Assembly (NCBI GenBank): GCA_905478665.1
Contig: CAJQJL010000005.1
Location: 1 to 35,626 of the forward strand
DNA from: an uncultured Flavobacteriales bacterium
GTDB lineage: Bacteria; Bacteroidota; Bacteroidia; Flavobacteriales_D; Crocinitomicaceae
Direction of reading: 5' to 3'
Length of the DNA: 35,626 bases
Shown here one piece after another: positions 16,264 through 23,501 of this stretch. Position numbers and translations under genes: made by a program. How positions within the stretch are numbered: the first letter of the stretch is position 1; every line of letters starts with the position of its first letter. The notes beneath the pieces are model-generated. The model was given only the letters and a program-made list of their open reading frames with translations, searched no databases and was not told the origin of the DNA.

Positions 16264-17851
16264 AATTCTTAATAATTTTCTCCTTCAACTCTTCCCCTTT
16301 TTCAAACTGTCCCATCAACTCAGCTTTCAAACGCTCCATTTTTTCTTCAAACGGTTCACTGTCCGCTTCGGCTTCTTCAACACCTACGTATATACCAGGA
16401 GTCAATTTGTAGTCTTGTTTTTGAACTTCTTCTAGAGAAGCGGATTTGCAGAAGCCTGGAGTGTCTTCATAATTTCCTCCCCCTGTATCCCCCTCCAAAG
16501 GGGGAGCATTTCTCCATGAATGGTAGGTGTTAGATATTTTGGTGATATCATCGTCACTAAACACACGCAATTTTCGGCTTGCCATTGTTCCCATTTTGGA
16601 AGCGTCAATGAACAAGATTTCATTTTTACGTTCGCGGTGCTTACCATCGTTTCCATCACGGTTTTTACTCAATAAAAAAATACATGCTGGAATTCCAGTA
16701 GTTAAAAACAACTTGTCTGGAAGGCGAACAATTCCGTCAATCATTCCATTGTCTACCATGTGTTGGCGTACGTTCTTTTCTCCTTTGGTGTTGGAAGTCA
16801 TGGCACCATTTGCCATAACAATACCTGCTGTTCCTGTATCGCTCAAATGGTTCCAAAAGGTTTGCATCCACATGTAGTTGGCAGAACCATCTGTTGTGAA
16901 TTCTTCTTTAGGTCCAAAGAGACGCGGGTCGCCATCAGGTAAATCTTCGGGGTGCCAATTGCTCACATTAAACGGAGGGTTGGCAAGTATAAAATCTGCT
17001 TTTAAGTCAGGGAACTTGTCATCCAATAAGGAGTTACCGAGTTTAATATCGAAGGATAAATCGCGCAATAACAGGTTCATTAAACACAAACGCATTGTTT
17101 GCGCAGTCATCTCTTGTCCGTAGATAGAAATATCGCTTTTATCGCCATCGTGTTCTTTGATGAACTTTAAACTTTGCACAAACATTCCACCAGAACCACA
17201 GGCAGGGTCAAAGATTCTTCCTTTGTAAGGCTCTAGTAAATCCGTTAGTAAACGAACGATACTTCCAGGTGTAAAGAATTGTCCTGCACCAGAACCTTCT
17301 GCCATGGCAAAACGCCCGATGTAGAATTCGTAGATGCGTCCTAAAATATCACTTTCAGGGTTTTCCTTTTCAGAGAACTTTGGGTGGGATAATAGGTTTA
17401 TTATTCCACTAACCTGTTTCGCTGAAAGCTCACTTTTCACAAAAATTCGCGGGAGTAAGTTGTTGAGTTGAGAATTATTCTCCGTCAACAAATCTTGAAT
17501 GGCATCGAACGCATCGTCTATGATTACTTTGATGTCATCTTGCTCGGCGTTGTCTTTTAAATATTGCCAAGAAGCTTTTGCTGGAATTTTGAAAGTGTTT
17601 CGCGAACGGTATTCGTCTCTGTCTTCCAACACGTATTGCACTTCTGACTTGTCTTGCGTGTAGTAATCAGATTTTGGATCGTTTAATAATCCTTCTATTT
17701 GATCATGCACGATATCGTATCGCTCACTCAAGTGCTTGAGGAAGACGAGTGGTAGGATGTAGTTTTTATAGTTGTTCTCTGATACTGCGCCACGGAGTTC
17801 GTTGGCTGCGTCCCAGAGTTCTTTTTCAAAATTGATGTCTGCTTTTGGCAT
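16250..17851 (-). CDS. hsdM: Type I DNA methyltransferase subunit M (HsdM)
   Basis: N6-adenine methyltransferase subunit. The N-terminal helical HsdM domain (FEKELWDAANELRGAVSENN onward) is followed by the SAM-binding motif FDPACGSGGMF at 214-224 and the catalytic NPPF at 291-294. The length of 533 is normal. Odd: residues 448-460 (NAPPLEGDTGGGN) interrupt the usual WR...YEDTPGFCK block and are the translation of a palindromic repeat (16475-16508). It is the first gene of the hsd run. The 182 bp upstream hold no further gene; TATCTTCA on the minus strand near 17890 is a possible but weak -7 box. Confidence 0.97.
   Translation of the reverse strand: MPKADINFEKELWDAANELRGAVSENNYKNYILPLVFLKHLSERYDIVHDQIEGLLNDPKSDYYTQDKSEVQYVLEDRDEYRSRNTFKIPAKASWQYLKDNAEQDDIKVIIDDAFDAIQDLLTENNSQLNNLLPRIFVKSELSAKQVSGIINLLSHPKFSEKENPESDILGRIYEFYIGRFAMAEGSGAGQFFTPGSIVRLLTDLLEPYKGRIFDPACGSGGMFVQSLKFIKEHDGDKSDISIYGQEMTAQTMRLCLMNLLLRDLSFDIKLGNSLLDDKFPDLKADFILANPPFNVSNWHPEDLPDGDPRLFGPKEEFTTDGSANYMWMQTFWNHLSDTGTAGIVMANGAMTSNTKGEKNVRQHMVDNGMIDGIVRLPDKLFLTTGIPACIFLLSKNRDGNDGKHRERKNEILFIDASKMGTMASRKLRVFSDDDITKISNTYHSWRNAPPLEGDTGGGNYEDTPGFCKSASLEEVQKQDYKLTPGIYVGVEEAEADSEPFEEKMERLKAELMGQFEKGEELKEKIIKNFERI
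16475..16508. repeat. G/C-rich palindromic element inside hsdM
   Basis: One copy of the element also found twice in hsdR. The core CCCCCTCCAAAGGGGGA and the leading TCCTCCCCCTG are shared with 7726-7757. It is read in frame as APPLEGDTGGG, near the HsdR peptide APPLEGAGGR, so both insertions used the same orientation and reading frame. Confidence 0.85.
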
Positions 17852-18033
17852 TCAAATGTCTTTAACAATTGTAGCTGTTGAAGATAGTGAAAGTTTAGGA
17901 TTTTAAATATTCCATTTACCCTCACTTCCTAGCCACAGCGATTACGATGACTCATCCTTAGGTTTAGGGCACTAATAGCAGGTGTGTACAGGTTCCAGTT
18001 ATATCAGAATAACGAAATAAGCTTTATATCAAT

Positions 18034-18186
18034 TCATCTCTGCTTTACTTTGACATCTGCAACATGTGTTGGGTTCTGTGTCATGTGATGGGATGCATCA
18101 AAATCTGCTTGACGTTCATTTTCATGTTCGTTCCCTTTATAGCTGCAATTGGAACATTTCGCGAAGTACTTTGTGTTTTCTGGCAT
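18034..18186 (-). CDS. Small Cys/His protein (50 aa), unknown
   Basis: A short frame from ATG at 18186 to TGA at 18034 encodes 50 residues, starting MPENTKYFAKCSNCSYKGNE. The CSNC pair at residues 11-14, and paired His at 33-34 in DASHHMTQNPTHVA, could bind a metal ion as in small zinc-finger-like proteins. It starts 15 bp after the stop of the 18201-19550 gene on the same strand, so co-transcription is likely. Codon use is protein-like and the peptide is polar and compact. It is too short for usual ORF cut-offs. Function unknown. Confidence 0.65.
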   Translation of the reverse strand: MPENTKYFAKCSNCSYKGNEHENERQADFDASHHMTQNPTHVADVKVKQR

Positions 18187-18200
18187 GATTGATTCTTGTA

Positions 18201-19550
18201 TTAATTAAATTTAATAGGAAATGTAAAGCGCATTCCATATGTGCTACGCTTGAATAAATTAGTTTCTCGTGGATTGTTCATCTGAAACAGATTTGTGAGG
18301 TTTGCGAAAATTTCAGCATTTACTGGACTCTTGTCCTCTTTTTTGTTTTTAAAAGACATATAGAAACCCGTTCCAAAATTGGATTCAGGCTGAAGGTCTT
18401 CGGCTATTTGGTATATGGGATAAAAATGAATTGCAGCCAGATTATTACTAAATAAGAACCAGTACACATCTGAACCAATAGTTATACTCCCTATGTCCTT
18501 CTTATAGGCACCTGCATAGGCCGTATACTTATCATAGGTATAGCGATCTCCAGGGTTCGAACCATGTTCCGTTTTCTCATTGATTTCCTTTTTCGAGAGG
18601 GACGAAAAATTGTCTTTTAAAGAACCTTTTATGTACAAGGAAGCAAAAACTGTTTTGAATCCTTCCAGCGACTTATTATAGAACGAGTATTGAACACTAA
18701 ATTCAGGACTGAGATAACTGTCTTTCGAAATCTGCTCGGCATAATCCGCTGATGGATCGAATCGTTTAAATGAATTATTTTTTAGTCCCGCTGAAATGCT
18801 AAACCAACCCATCCGAAATGCCTCAATATTTAATGAATTTTTGAGTTCGCCAAGTGTTTTACCCCGAACTTGTAGAGCTCTCAGATTCACCTTACCAGGT
18901 TGCAGATTAGCCCTAGTTGAATTCTTATTTTTAATGGCCTCTGACAGTTCCAGAATTTTCACCAATGTTGTGTCAGTCATATAATCAGTAAACCGATTGG
19001 GACCTTTCAGTGTATCTTCTAAAATTTTCTTTTGTTTTTCCAGCTTTTGGATATCCATGTTGAGCTTCTTAATAGCTAAATCCTGCTTTGCCTTAAGCGA
19101 ATCAATTCTGTACTTGGTCATCGCTTCGCGTTCTTTTGCCTGAATTTCTCGCAGAGCTTGTGCGCTATAAGTGATACTATTTATTCTCCCATCCTTCTTC
19201 AAAATCTTATTCCCAAGAAAGTTATACGAAATATTCAAACTCATATTTGAATTCCATTTGGTGTTACTAAAAACACTAAAAATTCCATCTGAAACACCTC
19301 CGCTGGCTTTTAAACCTAATACACTTCCATTGTCGAACACAAGATTTCCAGAAAAATCAACTTTGGTATTCGTTAGGTCAATTTCTGCAAATGTTCCTAA
19401 ACCATTTTTAATTGTAGAGGTGTACATTGAGGCAAATTCCTTTTGCAACAGACTTTTCATACTGCCACGATCAAGCTTTACATTAGATCCGAGTTGCGCT
19501 AAGCAAGCATTTGTAATAAATAATGCTAGGACTACTATTAGTGTTTTCAT
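18201..19550 (-). CDS. Secreted, probably outer-membrane protein of unknown family
   Basis: The start is placed at the internal Met giving the signal peptide MKTLIVVLALFITNACLAQ; the longer frame from 19601 adds 17 residues unlike a leader. A beta-rich part (about residues 25-130 of the mature product) precedes a coiled coil (ALREIQAKEREAMTKYRID to KLEKQKKILEDTL), then a second beta-rich part with alternating strand pattern that ends in YGMRFTFPIKFN, as expected for a barrel C-terminus. No enzymatic motif. The shared motif TCAGGTATTTATACGG lies about 80 bp upstream (19627-19643). Family not recognised. Confidence 0.75.
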   Translation of the reverse strand: MKTLIVVLALFITNACLAQLGSNVKLDRGSMKSLLQKEFASMYTSTIKNGLGTFAEIDLTNTKVDFSGNLVFDNGSVLGLKASGGVSDGIFSVFSNTKWNSNMSLNISYNFLGNKILKKDGRINSITYSAQALREIQAKEREAMTKYRIDSLKAKQDLAIKKLNMDIQKLEKQKKILEDTLKGPNRFTDYMTDTTLVKILELSEAIKNKNSTRANLQPGKVNLRALQVRGKTLGELKNSLNIEAFRMGWFSISAGLKNNSFKRFDPSADYAEQISKDSYLSPEFSVQYSFYNKSLEGFKTVFASLYIKGSLKDNFSSLSKKEINEKTEHGSNPGDRYTYDKYTAYAGAYKKDIGSITIGSDVYWFLFSNNLAAIHFYPIYQIAEDLQPESNFGTGFYMSFKNKKEDKSPVNAEIFANLTNLFQMNNPRETNLFKRSTYGMRFTFPIKFN

Positions 19551-19626
19551 TTTTTGGAAAAATTTAATTCTCACCAAACCTACAACACACCCACCTACCA
19601 ATCAACGTGTAAATCACCCTTTCTCT

Positions 19627-19643
19627 ACCGTATAAATACCTGA
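19627..19643 (-). promoter_or_regulatory. TCAGGTATTTATACGGT motif
   Basis: On the minus strand this 17-mer lies about 77 bp before the start of the 18201-19550 gene. The same 17 bases recur at 20649-20665 and 22013-22029. A degenerate second site (GGTGATTTACAC on the minus strand) lies about 22 bp nearer the gene. Candidate binding site of a shared regulator. Confidence 0.55.
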
Positions 19644-19655
19644 ATTCCCGTTCTT

Positions 19656-19671
19656 TGAGTAGAACTACTCA
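19656..19671. promoter_or_regulatory. Palindrome TGAGTAGAACTACTCA
   Basis: Seven-base arms TGAGTAG/CTACTCA around AA, 15 bp upstream (minus-strand sense) of the AGGTATTTATAC motif. A degenerate copy (TGAGAAGAACTACTTA) stands at 22838-22853 in the same position relative to the other motif. It contains the stop codon of the next gene upstream. Confidence 0.45.
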
Positions 19672-20588
19672 CATGCTTCTTCCTTCGCTTTCCTGTCCCG
19701 TTCCAAGCGATCGGCGATTTTCTTTCCGAAAATTCCCCAGGTCAGGAGGAAGAAGGCAGCAATTCCCCAGACCCATGCGTAGAAAAAGCCCGCATAGCCA
19801 AACCATTGAACCATTCCAATGGATATGGATGCCAATGAGAAAAAGAGAATGCCCGTAAGGATATAGCTGAAGATGGTGCCTTCTTCTTTAACGAGTCTAT
19901 TGGCAAGGGTTAAGGATGAGCCGATGACAGACCCTAGAAAACTGGCGTAGATTCCGAAGAGGAAAAAGCCTGCATTTAATTTGTGAGATTCTATGTGAAT
20001 TCCATCCTTAAAAATATTGTGGTAATAGGTACACCATGGATCAATGAAGCCCTGATCTAGCAATACCCGAGAATTGCTGTAATAGTGGTTGATGGTTTCA
20101 CCAGAAGCCAGTTCCAGACGATCGGTCATTGTTTCCAATACCATTCTGGAATCTACCGTTGACATTAGCAGCAGACTAAAATTCGCCCACATAAAAATGG
20201 TTCCGCCGACGACAAAAATGTGCACAAGCGTTTTGGGAATTACCAAGTTGACCATGGGAATGCGAATTCCCTCTGGACGGTAGAATAGCATTAGAAGACC
20301 AATGACTAAAAAGACCATCATGTATTGCAGGAGTCCTGAAATTTTGTCCTGGTCTTCTTTGTAATCGCCCATACGATCTGGATACAGTTTCTTGATCTGA
20401 TCAAGCGCAATGGAAGATTTCCAAAAAGTACTGTCGCTGGCTTCGGCCTCAAACACTTCTCCGTACTTATCTTGGACGTATTGTTCAGGGTTTGTTTCGC
20501 AGTCGTTATTATATTGGATTCCTTGTTCTATAAAGGCAACGCAAACAATTGTGCAGAGCAGAATCCCTATTTTATTCATCAGTTCCAT
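19665..20588 (-). CDS. Integral membrane protein, six predicted TM segments
   Basis: The 307-residue protein has six hydrophobic segments: about 5-22, 86-105, 121-148, 202-230, 237-263 and 266-292. Between the first two there is a polar region with DRMGDYKEDQDK. There is no recognised transporter or enzyme motif. The C-terminus is charged (DRLERDRKAKEEACE). The start could be the first Met or Met4 (MNKIGILLC); the sequence does not decide. The AGGTATTTATACGG motif lies about 60 bp upstream, followed further upstream by a dispersed repeat. Family not recognised. Confidence 0.75.
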   Translation of the reverse strand: MELMNKIGILLCTIVCVAFIEQGIQYNNDCETNPEQYVQDKYGEVFEAEASDSTFWKSSIALDQIKKLYPDRMGDYKEDQDKISGLLQYMMVFLVIGLLMLFYRPEGIRIPMVNLVIPKTLVHIFVVGGTIFMWANFSLLLMSTVDSRMVLETMTDRLELASGETINHYYSNSRVLLDQGFIDPWCTYYHNIFKDGIHIESHKLNAGFFLFGIYASFLGSVIGSSLTLANRLVKEEGTIFSYILTGILFFSLASISIGMVQWFGYAGFFYAWVWGIAAFFLLTWGIFGKKIADRLERDRKAKEEACE

Positions 20589-20648
20589 CGCAGAAAATTT
20601 AGTGCTTTAGGCAGGATCTAAACCTACACAATATGGCTGGTGATGTCA

Positions 20649-20665
20649 ACCGTATAAATACCTGA
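20649..20665 (-). promoter_or_regulatory. TCAGGTATTTATACGGT motif
   Basis: This is identical over 17 bases to the copies at 19627 and 22013, in minus-strand sense, about 60 bp before the six-TM gene. No second site at 22 bp is evident here. Confidence 0.55.
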
Positions 20666-20673
20666 TTTTGATT

Positions 20674-20775
20674 GTAGGCTTCGAGAGCATTTCGGTGGGT
20701 TCAATGTAGCACCTTTGCCTACGATTATTCTTTTGATTTTAATTCACTCCCACCTGTTGACTGCAGCTCTTGAAT
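20674..20775. repeat. Dispersed palindromic repeat, copy 1
   Basis: It starts GTAGGCTTCGAGAGC, continues with the block TTCGGTGGGTTCAATGTAGC, then GCCTACGATTATTC, and ends with a degenerate right half (GTTGACTGCAGCTCTTGAA). GTAGGC (20674-20679) and GCCTAC (20717-20722) form a stem. The same blocks occur at 22052, 22869 and 23502. Confidence 0.8.
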
Positions 20776-20852
20776 CTTAAATGTTTCCGTTCTAGCAACT
20801 GCAGAAGACGAATTAACTGTAGGCTAATCCTATCCAATTTTTCATAAAGCAC

Positions 20853-21557
20853 TTAACGATTCGCCTTTTCGATGCTACGCTCAGTACTTTTGCGACCCCT
20901 ATGATATTCCGTTTGTGGTTGCGTGTACGATCGAACGGATTTAATTTTTCGATCAATATCAAATTGAATATTAATCCATATGGGCTTTGCCTCCTCACGG
21001 TTTGATCTTTTGTATTTTAAATCGACCCATACCTCGTTGGTTTTCCCCTTCTCAAAGTACATGTTGATTTGACTTTTCTGCTGATTGGGATATTTCTTCC
21101 AGGATTTCTCATACTCATTGCGGATACGTTCCTTGTCAACGGAATACGCCTGATGATACCTTTCAATATTATCGCTGTAGAGACTCAAGATGCTGTCTAC
21201 TTCTCGATTCTTTTCGAAAACAAAATACTTTGTCAGCAAAATACGAATTTCGCTTTTTGCGAACTCTGAGATTGCAATGGAATCAATGGCTTTAATATCT
21301 GTGTTCTGAACATCAATGGACAAGGTATCTATTTCGTCATTCAATATGCGCTCGAGAGAGTCTATTTCAAGTTGGTCATTTGTAGCTTCCAAATGAGATT
21401 GTACATTGTTTGTGCGATCGAGGTATGCGCTATAAACAAAGTATGCACCTACAATCGCCGCTATAATAGGGATCAATGTCAATAGAATCGTTTTACGCTT
21501 ATGCTGCGCTCTTGATTTGTCCAATAAATCCTTCAATTCATCCTCTTTCATTATCAT
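20853..21557 (-). CDS. Membrane-anchored protein with NTF2-like C-terminal region
   Basis: The 234-residue protein has one TM segment (about 23-46, KTILLTLIPIIAAIVGAYFV). A linker rich in Asp, Leu and Ile follows, then a domain from about 108 (RILLTKYFVFEKNREVDSIL, YSDNIERYHQ, QINMYFEKGKTNEVWVDLKY) whose helix-then-strand pattern and 'SLYSDNIERY' block recall SnoaL/NTF2-like or DUF4440-type domains. Start at 21557 directly follows the upstream stop (TAA ATG); a second ATG two codons in (21551) is an alternative. It is co-transcribed with the 128-residue gene. Ligand or activity unknown. Confidence 0.7.
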   Translation of the reverse strand: MIMKEDELKDLLDKSRAQHKRKTILLTLIPIIAAIVGAYFVYSAYLDRTNNVQSHLEATNDQLEIDSLERILNDEIDTLSIDVQNTDIKAIDSIAISEFAKSEIRILLTKYFVFEKNREVDSILSLYSDNIERYHQAYSVDKERIRNEYEKSWKKYPNQQKSQINMYFEKGKTNEVWVDLKYKRSNREEAKPIWINIQFDIDRKIKSVRSYTQPQTEYHRGRKSTERSIEKANR

Positions 21558-21944
21558 TTATTTTGAGGTTACGACCGATTTCAAATATTCGTACAACATT
21601 TGCCTAAGCATTTCATTCTCTACTAGCGCTTTAGGGTTCGATTCAACTTCGACTGAAATAAGTTTCAGGACGCCGTTTTTCTCTTTTCTGTTAACAATTT
21701 CTTTAATGGGAAATGCACTCAATCCAGTGACGAAAACACCACCTATCTTCAGTATATCTGAAGCCAAATCCTCGCCAAAAAAGCCCAATACACTTGTTAC
21801 AACAACGACCAGACCCAACAAGAACATGATTAGCGCGTAATAATAGTAGAAGCGTGTTGAGTTGTTGTGATTGTCTACCAACACCTTGATATGGGTAATC
21901 CCCATTGATTTGATCTCTGCACCAATCTCACTTTCTTCTGCCAT
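21558..21944 (-). CDS. Small membrane protein, two TM segments
   Basis: This 128-residue protein has a soluble N-terminus (MAEESEIGAEIKSMGITHIK), two hydrophobic segments (about 34-52 and 61-77, YYYALIMFLLGLVVVVTSVL and ILKIGGVFVTGLSAFPI), and a helical C-terminus ending in LYEYLKSVVTSK. Small 2TM proteins of this layout occur near bacterial signalling and conflict systems, but I cannot assign a family. Two direct copies of the GGTATTTATAC motif stand upstream at 21991-22029, exactly 22 bp apart. It lies in one unit with the NTF2-like gene that follows without a gap. Confidence 0.7.
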   Translation of the reverse strand: MAEESEIGAEIKSMGITHIKVLVDNHNNSTRFYYYYALIMFLLGLVVVVTSVLGFFGEDLASDILKIGGVFVTGLSAFPIKEIVNRKEKNGVLKLISVEVESNPKALVENEMLRQMLYEYLKSVVTSK

Positions 21945-21990
21945 ATGCGTTTACTCGAATCAAGTATAGGCAAGAAATCCCGCAAATAAA

Positions 21991-22029
21991 ACAGTATAAA
22001 TACCCTAAGTATACCGTATAAATACCTGA
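21991..22029 (-). promoter_or_regulatory. Two AGGTATTTATAC sites, 22 bp apart
   Basis: AAATACC (plus strand) occurs at 21998-22004 and 22020-22026. The distal site is the full TCAGGTATTTATACGGT motif; the proximal is AGGGTATTTATACTGT. The spacing equals that at 4584/4606 and 22795/22817. Candidate operator of the 128/234-residue gene pair, about 50-85 bp before the start. Confidence 0.6.
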
Positions 22030-22051
22030 AATTTTGAGTTTTTGTTGGCGA

Positions 22052-22106
22052 CGTAGGCTTCGAGTGCATTTCGGTGGGTTCAATGTAGCACCTCAGCCAA
22101 CGATTA
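22052..22106. repeat. Dispersed palindromic repeat, copy 2 (left half only)
   Basis: CGTAGGCTTCGAGTGC, TTCGGTGGGTTCAATGTAGC and CTCAGCCAACGATTATT are shared with copies 1 and 4. The right half is missing; the repeat runs directly into the stop codon of the 22107-22754 gene, which suggests the insertion reached the gene's 3' end. Confidence 0.75.
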
Positions 22107-22754
22107 TTAATTCACCAACTTCTTCCTTGCCTTCTCCAACCGATTTAACTCCTCCTTGATATAATCGATTTCCTTATGTTGGTACTTCAGTTGTACGCGT
22201 TTGATTGAACTAGCTCGGAACCACTTAAAGACCTCGAGTTCCTGATACTTGACAATTGCTGAGTACAAGCGTATGTTTAAGTTACAAATGGCTTGATCGA
22301 TTTCAAATTCAAAAAGATCAAGGCGCAAATCATCTTGTAGGATATGTGGTTGCTGATCATTGATTGCCTTGATAATGTTTTCAGATGCCAACATTGACGC
22401 CTGAATAAGTTCCTTTTTTGCATCATGCTGTGCAATAACGATGCGTTCACTAACTGCCATCTGGGCGTGGATGGACTTCATAATTTGCGTTTCATGGTGT
22501 GTCTTAGAGTCTGTTACGCTCTTCTCAGAGTGTCCTTTTGAAAGTAAAAAAACCAGGAAGGAAAAGTAGATTGCCATAAAGGTTCCCAAAAACTCGGAGA
22601 ATAGCGTGCGCATTTCATCAGACAGACATATTTCACCTGTGATCACCAATACGCATAGGGCAGAAAGCAATAGAAATATTGGTACATGGAAATACCATTG
22701 GTGTCTCCGCATAAATGCACGCAGTTTTTTTTTCATAGCCATAGAATTTGACAC
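22107..22754 (-). CDS. Membrane protein with two TM segments and coiled coil
   Basis: The 215-residue protein has a basic N-terminus, two TM segments (about 22-42, WYFHVPIFLLLSALCVLVIT region, and 52-70, SEFLGTFMAIYFSFLVFLL), and a long helical cytoplasmic-type tail rich in Glu, Lys and Gln that ends in LNRLEKARKKLVN. No enzymatic motif. Start codon uncertain: Met1, Met5 and Met7 are all possible. Paired regulatory motifs lie 36-72 bp upstream. The layout (2TM plus helical tail) is like the 128-residue protein next door but sequence similarity is not apparent. Function unknown. Confidence 0.7.
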   Translation of the reverse strand: MSNSMAMKKKLRAFMRRHQWYFHVPIFLLLSALCVLVITGEICLSDEMRTLFSEFLGTFMAIYFSFLVFLLSKGHSEKSVTDSKTHHETQIMKSIHAQMAVSERIVIAQHDAKKELIQASMLASENIIKAINDQQPHILQDDLRLDLFEFEIDQAICNLNIRLYSAIVKYQELEVFKWFRASSIKRVQLKYQHKEIDYIKEELNRLEKARKKLVN

Positions 22755-22789
22755 TTACAAACCTACTAGCTAACCAACACTTTGTCAAG

Positions 22790-22826
22790 GTAATAAATAC
22801 CCAATCCATACGGCACAAATACCTGA
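22790..22826 (-). promoter_or_regulatory. Two AGGTATTT sites, 22 bp apart
   Basis: AAATACC (plus strand) at 22795-22801 and 22817-22823. On the minus strand the distal copy reads TCAGGTATTTGTGCCGT and the proximal GGGTATTTATTAC. The palindrome-like TGAGAAGAACTACTTA stands 14 bp further upstream (22838-22853). Candidate operator of the 22107-22754 gene. Confidence 0.6.
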
Positions 22827-22837
22827 TTTCAGGTTAT

Positions 22838-22853
22838 TGAGAAGAACTACTTA
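22838..22853. promoter_or_regulatory. Degenerate copy of the TGAGTAG/CTACTCA palindrome
   Basis: TGAGAAGAACTACTTA differs from the palindrome at 19656-19671 at two positions and keeps the same distance (14 against 15 bp) from the AAATACC site, so the two-part module is conserved at both promoters. Confidence 0.4.
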
Positions 22854-22868
22854 GGAAATTGTTCTGAA

Positions 22869-22950
22869 CGTTGGCTTCGAGAGCCTCAGCCAACGATTAT
22901 TCTTTTGATTTTAATTCATTCCACCGTTGACTGAGGCTCTCGAAGGCAAC
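22869..22950. repeat. Dispersed palindromic repeat, copy 3 (short form, long inverted repeat)
   Basis: Left arm GTTGGCTTCGAGAGCCTCAG starts at 22870, and right arm GTTGACTGAGGCTCTCGAAG starts at 22926; the arms are near-perfect inverted repeats of about 26 bp. The left arm alone folds as CGTTGGCT/AGCCAACG (22869-22876 with 22888-22895). The right arm is the first unit of the 55-bp tandem array. Confidence 0.8.
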
Positions 22951-23170
22951 AATTTGTGATTCTGAATTCATCAACCCGACGTTGACTGAGGCTCTCGAAG
23001 GCAACAATTTGTGATTTTGAATTCATCAACCCACCGTTGACTGAGGCTCTCGAAGGCAACAATTTGTGATTTTGAATTCATCAACCCACCGTTGACTGAG
23101 GCTCTCGAAGGCAACAATTTGTGATTCTGAATTCATCAACCCACCGTTGACTGAGGCTCTCGAAGGCAAC
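22921..23170. repeat. Tandem array, 55-bp unit, five copies (last partial)
   Basis: The unit GTTGACTGAGGCTCTCGAAG starts at 22926, 22981, 23036, 23091 and 23146, a period of exactly 55 bp. The rest of the unit (GCAACAATTTGTGATT, then TGAATTCATCAACCCAC) is almost unchanged between copies; differences are single T/C changes and GAC for ACC. The last copy stops after GGCAAC at 23170. Since repeat and intervening sequence are both conserved, it is a tandem duplication and not a CRISPR array. The 437 bp between 22754 and 23192 hold only regulatory motifs and these repeats. Confidence 0.95.
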
Positions 23171-23191
23171 GGTGTGAAACGATGTCAATAC

Positions 23192-23488
23192 TTACTCTCT
23201 CAAATCTCTGTAAGCAATCGCCAATTTTGGCAACATATTGTGATCTCCATTGATCAAAGCTTCTTTCTTAGCCCTACTCCAACCTTGAACTTGTTTCTCA
23301 CGATAGAATGCTGTATCAATTCTTGGATACTCCTCAAAATAGATCAATTTGACTGGAAGTCTTTTTTTCGTGTGGTTGGCACCCTCACCATTTTGGTGCT
23401 CTTTTATCCGTCTATCGAGATCTTTTGTACTGCCCGTATAATAGCTTCCGTCGGCGCATTCCAAAATATACATAAATCCCTTTTTCAT
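23192..23488 (-). CDS. GIY-YIG nuclease domain protein (UPF0213/YhbQ-like)
   Basis: This small single-domain endonuclease-family protein of 98 residues from the chosen start has the GIY-YIG core: FMYILEC (Tyr7), YYTGSTKDLDRRIKEH (Tyr17-Thr-Gly, Arg27) and FYREKQVQGW with Glu64 as metal ligand. The start is placed at MKKGFMYI because the ten residues before it (MHSKPTQQNY, from 23518) are the translation of the flanking repeat. Family members are thought to cut DNA; some take part in DNA maintenance, others are mobile. Here the gene is enclosed on both sides by inverted palindromic repeats, which raises the possibility of a repeat-associated nuclease. The substrate is unknown. Confidence 0.9.
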   Translation of the reverse strand: MKKGFMYILECADGSYYTGSTKDLDRRIKEHQNGEGANHTKKRLPVKLIYFEEYPRIDTAFYREKQVQGWSRAKKEALINGDHNMLPKLAIAYRDLRE

Positions 23489-23501
23489 GTAGTTTTGTTG
23501 T

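Noticed and set aside
17852..18033. Additional gene or RNA upstream of hsdM
   Set aside because: There are multiple stops in all frames, no strong hairpin and no recognisable RNA motif; only a weak -7-like box was seen.
22921..23170. CRISPR array
   Set aside because: Both the arm and the intervening sequence are conserved in every unit, there are no variable spacers and no cas genes; it is a tandem duplication.
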